Of a DNA stretch of 14,019 bases, positions 6,742 through 12,774 are shown in pieces (the stretch's first letter is position 1; each line of letters opens with the position of its first letter). A program made the translations under genes and the position numbers. The stretch is from Candidatus Saccharimonadota bacterium (GTDB lineage Bacteria; Patescibacteriota; Saccharimonadia; Saccharimonadales; Saccharimonadaceae): positions 1-14,019 of the forward strand of contig JAQGGY010000037.1 of assembly GCA_028289095.1 (NCBI GenBank). Reading direction: 5' to 3'. The notes below the pieces were generated by a model. That model had not been told where the DNA came from and made no database searches. It saw only the letters and a list, made by a program, of their open reading frames with translations.

Positions 6742-7292
6742 GAAGTGATGATATCCTGTTGGAACAGGTGACCATCCTTTGCGATGATATAGGCGTTGTA
6801 GTCGTCCATGCCGTAGAAGTACTGATTAGTGTCAGCTTGTGGCTGAATCTGACCATTACAAAGAGTCGGCGCCGGTGGCTGATCGACAATGAATATCGGA
6901 CACGGCGTCGTATCAAATTTATGACTCCATTCTGTCACAACACCCAGGGCGATAAAATGCCCCGGGTTTGCAACAGCACGCACGGTGTCTTGATCGACGA
7001 GAACGTACGTAACCGGTACATCGTAATTCGTCGGCAAAACAGCCAAGTCGTTTGCAGTGCCACAGTAATCCCTAAACTCAGGAATCGGAAGCGGCCCATT
7101 GATTGGCTGATCCACCGGCGGCAGCGGAGTCACGGTCTTCAGCTTGAAATACGCAACGTAGTGCGAAACATCTTTGCCGGATGAATGAGTATGAAAAAAG
7201 CCGTCCGCCCTAGCTGGCAACATCGACATCATTACGATGGAGTTGCCAACCGGGAGGTACGGGCTATTATGTGGTTTCTGAATCGGAACCAT
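6669..7292 (-). pseudogene. N-terminal fragment of frameshifted repeat surface protein
   Basis: This 207-codon frame encodes an extracellular-looking protein of unknown function. It contains repeats about 70 residues apart, each marked by an aromatic strand: SHYVAYF around His44, GHFIALG around His112, and, after restoring the frame, HHFMADF around position 183. Pro-rich linkers (PPVDQP, IVDQPPAP) separate the units. The true reading frame seems to leave this one near residue 172, and the last ~35 codons here (ending RSLPLRRRSQM) look like out-of-frame noise. No signal peptide is found at the N-terminus, which a LAKTG-anchored protein needs, and the start lies inside what looks like a repeat unit. 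The 5' end may therefore be truncated as well. The ATG at 7292 overlaps the upstream gene by 26 nt and has no Shine-Dalgarno site. Confidence 0.65.
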
Positions 7293-7590
7293 TAGTGGGG
7301 TAGTCTAGCGAATCTGATTGACTCGCCACTTTTTGGGCAGCGCGGACGTTTTTTTCAAAACGACTTGCAAAAATAAACGCCACCGCCGCACCAATCGCAA
7401 AAACAGCTCGTGCGAGCCAGATAAGCAACTGATCGATCGAACCTAAATCAATGACCAATGTACCGAGAAACAGGAAGGTTGCAAAAATCCCCCAATTCTC
7501 GGCAAGGCGTAAATAATCAGCATCCGTTTTGGATATTGGCTTGGTGTCGCGAGCTTCAGGATGTACTACTTCAAAACTGTCGTCCGTCAT
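7267..7590 (-). CDS. Small two-helix membrane protein of unknown function
   Basis: This 107-aa protein is not recognised. A charged N-terminal stretch (about 1-30) is followed by two membrane helices (about 33-51 and 55-76) and a polar, Ser/Asp-rich C-terminal tail. The short turn between the helices suggests a hairpin with both ends on the same side. AAGGA lies about 6 nt before the ATG, which is a clear start signal. Its 3' end overlaps the next minus-strand frame by 26 nt, so the two are probably one transcript. A 16-bp perfect palindrome lies about 30 nt upstream of the ATG and could be an operator. No family or role can be given. Confidence 0.75.
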   Translation of the reverse strand: MTDDSFEVVHPEARDTKPISKTDADYLRLAENWGIFATFLFLGTLVIDLGSIDQLLIWLARAVFAIGAAVAFIFASRFEKNVRAAQKVASQSDSLDYPTNGSDSETT

Positions 7591-7620
7591 TTAGTGTCCT
7601 TAAGTTGTGTATCAGCGCTT

Positions 7621-7636
7621 CGATCCCTAGGGATCG
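7621..7636. repeat. 16-bp perfect palindrome, candidate operator
   Basis: CGATCCCTAGGGATCG is a perfect palindrome centred between 7628 and 7629, in the gap between the divergent 107-aa gene (-) and rplA (+). It lies 30-46 nt upstream of the minus-strand ATG, in its leader or promoter region. A dimeric transcription factor site is one explanation. No loop is available for an RNA hairpin without opening the centre. Confidence 0.6.
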
Positions 7637-7760
7637 TTACTTGATAGATCCGTTAGTAGCTGGAACTTTATCCGTCATAACTTCCACCTTAATGTTCGTG
7701 ACCCTAGAAAAACAGGTCGTTTACCTACGATAGGTCAATAGTATTATAATAACATAAAAA

Positions 7761-7777
7761 CAATTGTCTTACAATTG
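7761..7777. repeat. Inverted repeat just upstream of the rplA promoter
   Basis: CAATTGT (7761-7767) and ACAATTG (7771-7777) are exact reverse complements separated by CTT. The repeat ends 6 nt before the -35 box of rplA, where an activator or repressor could bind. Another TATAAT (7745-7750), with TTACCT 18 nt upstream, may mark a further weak promoter. Confidence 0.45.
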
Positions 7778-7783
7778 CACACC

Positions 7784-7812
7784 TTGACGCTAAGAGGTAA
7801 CTGTGCTATATT
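7784..7812 (+). promoter_or_regulatory. rplA promoter
   Basis: TTGACG (7784-7789), a 17-nt spacer and TATATT (7807-7812) form a strong promoter. An extended -10 TG lies at 7804-7805. Initiation near 7819 gives a leader of about 57 nt with AAAGGG 9 nt before the rplA ATG. Confidence 0.87.
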
Positions 7813-7828
7813 TGTAACAAATCAATCA

Positions 7829-7870
7829 ATGTTGGGAGGCTACCGCCGCTTGTACCACAGAAAGGGTTAA
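7829..7870 (+). other. Possible 13-codon leader ORF before rplA
   Basis: An ATG at 7829 opens a frame encoding MLGGYRRLYHRKG with a TAA at 7868-7870, 5 nt before the rplA ATG. It begins about 10 nt after the predicted transcription start. No Shine-Dalgarno site precedes it, and its last codons overlap the rplA ribosome binding site. A short open frame can arise by chance, so this is only a candidate. Confidence 0.2.
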
Positions 7871-7875
7871 CACCT

Positions 7876-8892
7876 ATGGCTAAAAAAGCCGATTTATTAG
7901 CAGAAGCTAAAAAGCTAAAGCTAGAAGTAACAGACAAGAACACAATTGCAGAGATCGAAGCTGCGATCTCTTCAGTTGCTGAACCTGCTGCCATTGAAGC
8001 AGAGTCTCCAGTTGAAGAAGCGGAAGCTCCAGTAGAAGAAAAGAAAACAGCAAAAGCTGGCAAACGCAGCGAGAAATCACTTGCAGAAGCTGAAGAAAAA
8101 GCTGAAAAAGAAGCTCGTAAAGAAGCTGGCGACACGACTCCACAATCAGAAGAAGCAGAAGCGCACATGCAAAAAGGTCCAAAGCCTGTTGTCCGCCCAC
8201 GCATCGAACGCCGTGGTAAAAGCTACCAAGCTGTTGCAAAGCACGTTGAGGCTACAAAAGTTTACAGCCTAGCTGAAGCACTCGAAATCGCCACTAAAAC
8301 GAACCCATCAAAATTCGACGCTAGCGTTGAAGTCCACGTTCGTCTAGGCGTTGATCCTCGTCAGGCTGATCAAAACATCCGTACGACTGTCAGCCTACCA
8401 AACGGTACTGGTAAAAAAATTCGCGTAGCTGTTTTTGCGCCAGACGCAGAACACGCTGCAGCTAAAAAAGCTGGCGCTGACGTTATTGGTGATGAAGAGT
8501 TCATTAAGCAACTAGAAAAAGAAGAAATCAACTTTGATATTCTTGTCGCAACTCCACAGTACATGCCAAAACTTGGTAAGTACGCACGTTTGCTTGGTCC
8601 ACGCGGTTTAATGCCTAACCCTAAATCTGGCACCGTCGCTACTGATGTAGCAAAGGCAGTTACCGAAGCAAAAGCCGGTAAAGTTGAATACCGTGTCGAC
8701 AAACAAGCTATCGTCCACCTTTCAATCGGTAAAGTATCATTTGGCGCTGAAAAGCTAGCTGGTAATGCAAAAGCATTCTTTGACAGCCTGCAAGCACAAA
8801 AACCAACCAGCCTAAAGGGTCCGTTTGTTAAATCAACAAGCATCAGCACCACTCAAGGCCCTGGTATCAAGGTAGAAAACGTCGTTAACTAA
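7876..8892 (+). CDS. rplA: 50S ribosomal protein L1 with long N-terminal extension
   Basis: L1 binds 23S rRNA at the L1 stalk and helps move deacylated tRNA out of the E site. In many bacteria it also represses its own mRNA. The L1 core runs from about residue 112 (RRGKSYQAV) to 338, about 227 residues, which is the normal size. The family signature is KYARLLGPRGLMPNPKSGT, and the end GPGIKVEN is typical. The first ~110 residues are extra. Residues 1-33 look like a small helix-turn-helix unit of the SAP/HeH type (ADLLAEAKKLKLEV, then AEIEAAI). Residues 34-105 are a charged Ala/Glu/Lys-rich linker. The ATG at 7876 has AAAGGG upstream and begins MAKKADLL, so the extension is translated unless an internal start is used. 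rplK lies 1.6 kb upstream, as a separate unit. Confidence 0.96.
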   Translation: MAKKADLLAEAKKLKLEVTDKNTIAEIEAAISSVAEPAAIEAESPVEEAEAPVEEKKTAKAGKRSEKSLAEAEEKAEKEARKEAGDTTPQSEEAEAHMQKGPKPVVRPRIERRGKSYQAVAKHVEATKVYSLAEALEIATKTNPSKFDASVEVHVRLGVDPRQADQNIRTTVSLPNGTGKKIRVAVFAPDAEHAAAKKAGADVIGDEEFIKQLEKEEINFDILVATPQYMPKLGKYARLLGPRGLMPNPKSGTVATDVAKAVTEAKAGKVEYRVDKQAIVHLSIGKVSFGAEKLAGNAKAFFDSLQAQKPTSLKGPFVKSTSISTTQGPGIKVENVVN

Positions 8893-8907
8893 TCCGACGA
8901 TGTATCA

Positions 8908-8939
8908 AAAAAACCGCTTCTTTTACGAAGCGGTTTTTT
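8908..8939. terminator. Bidirectional intrinsic terminator after rplA
   Basis: A perfect 13-bp inverted repeat (8908-8920 with 8927-8939) has the core CCGCTTC/GAAGCGG, a 6-nt loop, and A6/T6 flanks. It serves both the + strand rplA and the convergent minus-strand gene ending at 8953. Confidence 0.94.
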
Positions 8940-8952
8940 ATTATTCACCTAG

Positions 8953-9588
8953 CTACACGTCAGCGTGGCGCAGGGCAGCGCTGCCGATACTAACAGCAAT
9001 CTCATTACCCAATTGCTCAAAATTGCCTGAATCCGCGTGCCCATCATCAAGTCCTGCCTCACGTAAACGAGCTTGCAGTTCTATAATTGTCAGCTCTGCC
9101 GCGTTTAGCTTGTCCTGCTGCATCCGTATCTCGGCATTTAACACATCGAGCTGATGCTGATGTAGTGTTTCCTCGTTAGGGGAAACATCTTCAATCGTAA
9201 TCATATCGGGCAATTCAAATTTGCTAACGTTTTCTTTAGCCTTGTTACGCATAATTTCAGCTTGCTCGTCAAGGATATCGTCATACACACCATCATCCAA
9301 TTCCGCTTCCACCTCTGCGGGAATAGGTATATGCATCTGAACCTTTTTAATATAGTCATCGTGAAGTTTTTCGAGCGCACCAGCTTGCATGCGATTCTCT
9401 TCGTAAATAAGCTCTACTTCGGCATAGCCGAGTCCAGCCATGCGTAATCCGCTCAGTGTTGATACCAGGTCATCCTCTGTCAAATCAGGTTGAACTTCGA
9501 AAACTTTTTGCAACACCTCGTCGGTAATCGGCTCGATATCATGATACTGCTCTGTTTCTGAAACCCTATGAATTAGTTCTAAACTCAT
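8953..9588 (-). CDS. Hypothetical acidic coiled-coil protein
   Basis: The 211-aa product is not recognised. It is acidic, mostly helical by appearance, and lacks a signal peptide or membrane helix, so it is probably cytoplasmic. Residues 21-70 (DEVLQKVFEVQPDL to YEENRMQAGALEKL) look like a small helical domain. Residues about 135-178 (QLDVLNAEIRMQQDKLNAAE and onward) have heptad spacing expected for a coiled coil. The C-terminal tail is Gly/Ala-rich. The ATG at 9588 has AAGGA about 6 nt upstream, and a strong promoter lies about 60 nt upstream. It is a single-gene unit, convergent with rplA and divergent from thyA. Nothing in the neighbourhood fixes its role. Confidence 0.8.
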   Translation of the reverse strand: MSLELIHRVSETEQYHDIEPITDEVLQKVFEVQPDLTEDDLVSTLSGLRMAGLGYAEVELIYEENRMQAGALEKLHDDYIKKVQMHIPIPAEVEAELDDGVYDDILDEQAEIMRNKAKENVSKFELPDMITIEDVSPNEETLHQHQLDVLNAEIRMQQDKLNAAELTIIELQARLREAGLDDGHADSGNFEQLGNEIAVSIGSAALRHADV

Positions 9589-9643
9589 TACTTATCCTTA
9601 AATCACAATTAACTTTTAATTACTGTGAAATATTTAACACTAT

Positions 9644-9672
9644 TTGACAACATTATACCACGAAATCATTAA
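9644..9672 (+). promoter_or_regulatory. Possible thyA promoter
   Basis: A perfect TTGACA (9644-9649) has the weak CATTAA (9667-9672) 17 nt downstream. The leader would be about 107 nt. The boxes interleave with the divergent minus-strand promoter, so the two could compete for polymerase. Confidence 0.35.
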
Positions 9673-9680
9673 AACATCAA
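9652..9680 (-). promoter_or_regulatory. Promoter of the 211-aa minus-strand gene
   Basis: On the minus strand TTGATG (9680-9675), a 17-nt spacer and a perfect TATAAT (9657-9652) form a strong promoter. Initiation near 9645 gives a leader of about 57 nt with an AAGGA ribosome binding site. Confidence 0.82.
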
Positions 9681-9785
9681 GTGCTTATGGTAATGTTTTT
9701 TCAAATAGTATTCGGCTACCAAGTATTGTAAAGTAATTGCAGGGTGGGTGAACATTTAGAGTTTACCTTTTATTTGGAGGCGAAA

Positions 9786-10703
9786 ATGAAACAATATCTT
9801 GACGCACTGCGGGACGTCCAAACCAACGGCAATCAGCGCACCGATCGAACAGGCACCGGAACAAAAAGCCTTTTTGGCTATCAAATGAAGTTTGATTTAA
9901 GCGAAGGCTTCCCGGCGACGACGACCAAAAAACTGGCTTTTAACAGCGTCTTGCATGAATTGCTATGGTTTTTACAGGGTAGCAGCAATATCAAATACCT
10001 TGTTGATAACAATGTCAGAATCTGGAACGAGTGGCCATACAAAGCATATCTGCAGTCAACCGGCCAGCCAGTGCCACATAGTAGCTCGCAGGAATGGAAG
10101 GATGGCATAGCCAAGTTTGTCGAGCAGATAAAAACCGACGACGAGTTTGCCGCTAAATACGGCGAACTGGGGCCGGTCTATGGCTATCAATGGCGTCATT
10201 GGCCAGACGGCAAGGGTGGTGAAATCGACCAGATTCAGCGCGCCGCCGACATGATCAAGAGTACGCCAGATTCTCGGCGTAACATTGTGAGTGCCTGGAA
10301 TGTTGCTGATATCGACGAAATGGCGATCGCAGGCTTGCCGCCGTGTCATACGATGTTTCAGTTCTATGTAAACGGCGGCAAATTGGACTGCCAACTATAT
10401 CAGCGCAGTGCAGACCTGTTTTTAGGCGTCCCGTTTAATATCGCATCGTATTCATTACTCATCATGATGATGGCACAGGTAAGTGGCCTAAAACCTGGCG
10501 TATTTACACATACGTTTGGTGATATGCATATTTACACGAATCATGCAGATCAGGTTGCTGAGCAGCTAAGTCGTACTCCGAAAAAGCTGCCGACACTATG
10601 GATCAATCCCGAAGTAACTGATATCTTTGCATTTAAATTCGAAGATTTTAAGCTACTCGATTATGATCCGGACGAACCTATCGCAGCGCCAATTGCCGTC
10701 TAA
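9786..10703 (+). CDS. thyA: Thymidylate synthase ThyA
   Basis: ThyA converts dUMP to dTMP using 5,10-methylenetetrahydrofolate and releases dihydrofolate. The 305-aa protein carries the phosphate-binding Arg21 in RTDRTGTGT, the paired RR (164-165) in DSRRNIVSAWN, the catalytic Cys187 in LPPCHTMFQF, and the dUMP-binding block QRSADLFLGVPFNIASY (206-222) with Asp210 and Asn218. HIY (248-250) near the end is also conserved. The length, with an insertion at about 85-125, is closer to the long Lactobacillus-type enzyme than to E. coli ThyA. The ATG at 9786 is chosen because GGAGG (9776-9780) lies 5 nt upstream. A GTG at 9744 in the same frame would add 14 residues that include this ribosome binding site. 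folA, dcd and tmk are neighbours and complete the pathway. Confidence 0.97.
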   Translation: MKQYLDALRDVQTNGNQRTDRTGTGTKSLFGYQMKFDLSEGFPATTTKKLAFNSVLHELLWFLQGSSNIKYLVDNNVRIWNEWPYKAYLQSTGQPVPHSSSQEWKDGIAKFVEQIKTDDEFAAKYGELGPVYGYQWRHWPDGKGGEIDQIQRAADMIKSTPDSRRNIVSAWNVADIDEMAIAGLPPCHTMFQFYVNGGKLDCQLYQRSADLFLGVPFNIASYSLLIMMMAQVSGLKPGVFTHTFGDMHIYTNHADQVAEQLSRTPKKLPTLWINPEVTDIFAFKFEDFKLLDYDPDEPIAAPIAV

Positions 10704-10722
10704 ATAAAAATACTCGACCCAA

Positions 10723-10752
10723 ATGGGGTGGCGCCTACTAGCGCCACCCCAT
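10723..10752. terminator. Hairpin between convergent thyA and folA
   Basis: A perfect 12-bp stem, ATGGGGTGGCGC (10723-10734) with GCGCCACCCCAT (10741-10752), has a 6-nt loop. It lies between the stop codons of the convergent genes and is the likely bidirectional terminator. Only short, interrupted T runs follow on either strand. Confidence 0.75.
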
Positions 10753-10772
10753 ATTAATTTTAAGACTATTTG

Positions 10773-11252
10773 TTATTTCTGCTTTTTATATGTCACAAAC
10801 GAGTAATCGTATTTATTATCGCTATCTGCTGAATGATGTTCGCGCGACGTCTCTACCCACGCGATTGGCAGCTTCGGAAAACGAACGTCGCCCTGGCTGA
10901 CTGTATCAATTTCGGTCGCATAAATAACATCAGCATCCTCTAGGGCCATTCCGTATACCTCGGCACCGCCAATAATGGCAATATCGGCTTCGGCTTTGGC
11001 ATAAGCATGCGCTAAACTGTGAACGACGGCAACGCCCTCGTATTCGATATCCTGATGTGTCAAAACGATGTTTTGGCGATATGGAAGCGGCCGTCCGATA
11101 GATTCTAATGTCTTGCGCCCCATAATGACCGTTTTGCCCATGGTCAACTCTTTGAAATGGCGCATATCCGCGGGCATATGCCCCTGCCATGGAATGGTAT
11201 TATTACCGCCAATTACGCGGCTGTTATCATAGGCGACTACTATACATTTCAT
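10773..11252 (-). CDS. folA: Dihydrofolate reductase
   Basis: DHFR reduces dihydrofolate to tetrahydrofolate with NADPH and so regenerates the cofactor that ThyA oxidises. The 159-aa length matches E. coli FolA. Visible motifs are VIGGNNTIPW (13-22), the catalytic acid Asp29 in MPADM, the NADPH-binding GKTVIMGRKTLESIG (39-53), PLPYRQNIVLT (55-65) and IIGGAEVY (93-100), then YATEID (111-116). The start is ATG 11252, where MKCIVVAYDNS begins the first strand. The same frame runs 50 codons further upstream, but that part is hydrophobic, unlike DHFR, and would cover the promoter. AGGAT lies about 4 nt before the ATG. The gene is inverted between thyA and dcd. Confidence 0.95.
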   Translation of the reverse strand: MKCIVVAYDNSRVIGGNNTIPWQGHMPADMRHFKELTMGKTVIMGRKTLESIGRPLPYRQNIVLTHQDIEYEGVAVVHSLAHAYAKAEADIAIIGGAEVYGMALEDADVIYATEIDTVSQGDVRFPKLPIAWVETSREHHSADSDNKYDYSFVTYKKQK

Positions 11253-11261
11253 ACTAATCCT

Positions 11262-11270
11262 ATAGTAGCA
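11262..11270 (-). promoter_or_regulatory. Possible extended -10 of folA
   Basis: On the minus strand TGCTACTAT reads as TGn plus TACTAT, ending 9 nt before the folA ATG. No convincing -35 is seen. Because AGGAT lies between the box and the ATG, the message could be leaderless, or the AGGAT could act as a Shine-Dalgarno site on a transcript from further upstream. Confidence 0.35.
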
Positions 11271-11376
11271 AACCCTGGCGCACTTTGCGTAAAAATTAAT
11301 AAATATTAAAAGTAGGACGCTGAATAGCCACAAATGGTTTACAATTGAATAGATAAGAAATTTTGAGAGGTTTCTA

Positions 11377-11405
11377 GCCGGGTAGTGCAGTCGGCAGTGC
11401 ACGGC
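11377..11405 (+). other. Structured leader upstream of dcd
   Basis: GCCG (11377-11380) can pair with CGGC (11402-11405), and TGCA (11386-11389) with TGCA (11398-11401), giving an interrupted hairpin 27 nt before the dcd ATG. The stretch GGGTAGTGCAGTCGGCAGTG also resembles a tRNA 5' end and D-arm, but no anticodon or T-arm follows. No clear dcd promoter was found in the 179-nt gap. Confidence 0.3.
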
Positions 11406-11431
11406 ATTAATTACGTAGGGAAGAGTGAGTC

Positions 11432-12151
11432 ATGAGCGTTTATAGCAACACCGAGATCAAAGCAGCAATCAAAGACGGTACAATCGTATCTGTTCCATTT
11501 AATGAAGCACATGTCAGCGAAGCCAGCCTGGACTTTACGCTTGGCCATTATTTTTACAAGCAGGAATATCAAGAAGACGCCAAGGTATATAATCCTTTTG
11601 ACAAGGGTGATGTCGACCGCTATTTCAAAGGCCCGCTCGAAGCCATGCCGCACCAACAATGGTGCGACAAATACGGCTATAAATTATTTGAAAACATACC
11701 CGAAGATCACCCAATTATCGTATTACGGCCTGGTGAGCGCATTTTGGCGCACACCCACGAATTTGTTGGCATTCGTCCACACGGTGGCGCCAGCGAAGTA
11801 AAATCCCGCAGCAGCTGGGGACGTAACGGCGTAGCAGTCTGCTTTGATGCTGGTTGGATTGATCCAGGTTACATCAACCGCATTACGCTAGAAATCTATA
11901 ACTTGAACATGCACGAATCTGTCGTTTTACCTGTAGGCGAACGTGTTGGACAGTTAATCTTCCACAAAACCGGTCCAGTCGAAGGCGACTACAGTGATGG
12001 CCGCAACGGTATGAGCGGCAAGTACCAAAACACAGATAACCTAGAAGAATTAATTGCTAACTGGTCACCAGAACAAATGCTACCACGCGCTTACAAAGAC
12101 AAACGTAAAGCCCCACCCGTCATTAAAGGACTTCCAAAAGGAATCAAATAA
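11432..12151 (+). CDS. dcd: dCTP deaminase
   Basis: Dcd, a trimeric enzyme of the dUTPase fold, deaminates dCTP to dUTP and so feeds dUMP to ThyA. The 239-aa protein carries KSRSSWGRNG (124-133), which matches the nucleotide-binding Ser/Arg motif, then AGWIDPGYINRITLEIYN, where Glu154 is the expected catalytic glutamate that separates deaminases from plain dUTPases. GERVGQLIFHKT is the closing motif. It is about 40 residues longer than E. coli Dcd, with an insertion around 45-95 and a basic tail. Whether it also cleaves dUTP, as some archaeal and actinobacterial homologues do, cannot be told; no separate dUTPase gene is in the window. A weak AGGG/GAG-type ribosome binding site precedes ATG 11432. 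Its stop overlaps the tmk start by one base (TAATG), so the two are co-translated. Confidence 0.92.
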   Translation: MSVYSNTEIKAAIKDGTIVSVPFNEAHVSEASLDFTLGHYFYKQEYQEDAKVYNPFDKGDVDRYFKGPLEAMPHQQWCDKYGYKLFENIPEDHPIIVLRPGERILAHTHEFVGIRPHGGASEVKSRSSWGRNGVAVCFDAGWIDPGYINRITLEIYNLNMHESVVLPVGERVGQLIFHKTGPVEGDYSDGRNGMSGKYQNTDNLEELIANWSPEQMLPRAYKDKRKAPPVIKGLPKGIK

Positions 12152-12774
12152 TGCCGACCGGCAAATACATTGTTATCGAAGGTGGCGATGGTACCGGCAA
12201 AACTACACAAGCTGACATGCTACAAAAACATCTTGAATCACAAGATATAAACGTTATACACCTCAAAGAACCTGGCGGCTCACCAGTTGCCGAAGCGATC
12301 CGCTCGGTCATTGTCGACGGCACGCTACCGCGTACACCCATGACAAACATATTATTGTTTACTGCAAACCGGCATGAACTATGGCACGATCGGATAAAAC
12401 CCGCACTTGAAGCGGGTACATGGGTGATCGCAACCCGTAATTACTGGTCAACGTTAGTCTATCAGGGGCATGGAGAGGGAGTGAGTGAATCTATCATCAC
12501 CGCTATCACAGCCACATTTACCGAACAAGCCTACATGAATCCCGATTACGGTTTCATCCTAAGCCTTGATGATCTCGCCACCTCAAAGGATCGTATATCT
12601 GAACGTGGCGCACTAGATAAACCTGACACCTTCGAATCAAAAGGCACTGACTTTCAGCAACGTATACACGATGGCTATCTAGCCATCGCCGAAACGTATC
12701 ATCTACCTATTATTTCAGCCTCGCAACCTATCGAGGTGGTTGCCGAAGCAATTCGAGATCAACTGCACATTTAA
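12151..12774 (+). CDS. tmk: Thymidylate kinase
   Basis: Tmk phosphorylates dTMP to dTDP with ATP. The 207-aa protein has the P-loop GGDGTGKT (11-18), EPGGS (40-44) for dTMP binding, and a LID region RISERGALDKP (148-158) followed by DFQQRIHDGYL (167-177). The family motif DR(Y/F), in which Asp helps place the phosphoryl groups, reads TRN at 95-97 (IATRNYWSTLVYQG). The Arg is kept but the Asp is replaced by Thr. The rest of the segment aligns well, so this looks like a lineage variant and not decay. AAAGGA inside the end of dcd serves as the ribosome binding site, and TAATG couples the genes. The stop codon interlocks with that of the convergent gene. Confidence 0.94.
   Translation: MPTGKYIVIEGGDGTGKTTQADMLQKHLESQDINVIHLKEPGGSPVAEAIRSVIVDGTLPRTPMTNILLFTANRHELWHDRIKPALEAGTWVIATRNYWSTLVYQGHGEGVSESIITAITATFTEQAYMNPDYGFILSLDDLATSKDRISERGALDKPDTFESKGTDFQQRIHDGYLAIAETYHLPIISASQPIEVVAEAIRDQLHI

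Noticed and set aside
6772..6782. Programmed -1 frameshift in the surface protein
   Set aside because: The site GCAAAGG does not fit the X XXY YYZ slippery pattern, and no strong downstream stem was seen. A one-base deletion is simpler.
7806..8239. Minus-strand open frames opposite the rplA N-terminal extension
   Set aside because: Low-complexity Ser/Ala- and Leu/Gln-rich frames are shadows of the GAA/GCA/AAA-rich rplA extension and have no start signals.
8370..8852. 160-codon minus-strand frame opposite the L1 core
   Set aside because: It lies wholly antisense to the conserved L1 domain and has no ribosome binding site or recognisable motif.
9744..9785. GTG start 14 codons upstream of thyA
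   Set aside because: The extension covers the GGAGG ribosome binding site of the ATG at 9786, and the ATG matches the normal ThyA N-terminus.
11253..11402. Fifty-codon hydrophobic N-terminal extension of folA
   Set aside because: DHFR begins at MKCIVVAYDNS, a ribosome binding site precedes that ATG, and the extension overlaps the intergenic promoter region shared with dcd.
11371..11431. tRNA gene before dcd
   Set aside because: Only a D-arm-like part is present. No anticodon stem, T-arm or matching acceptor 3' strand fits before the dcd start.
11385..11435. Leader ORF from GTG 11385 whose TGA overlaps the dcd ATG
   Set aside because: The nearest GAGAGG is 14 nt away from the GTG, too far for initiation, and 16 open codons are common by chance.
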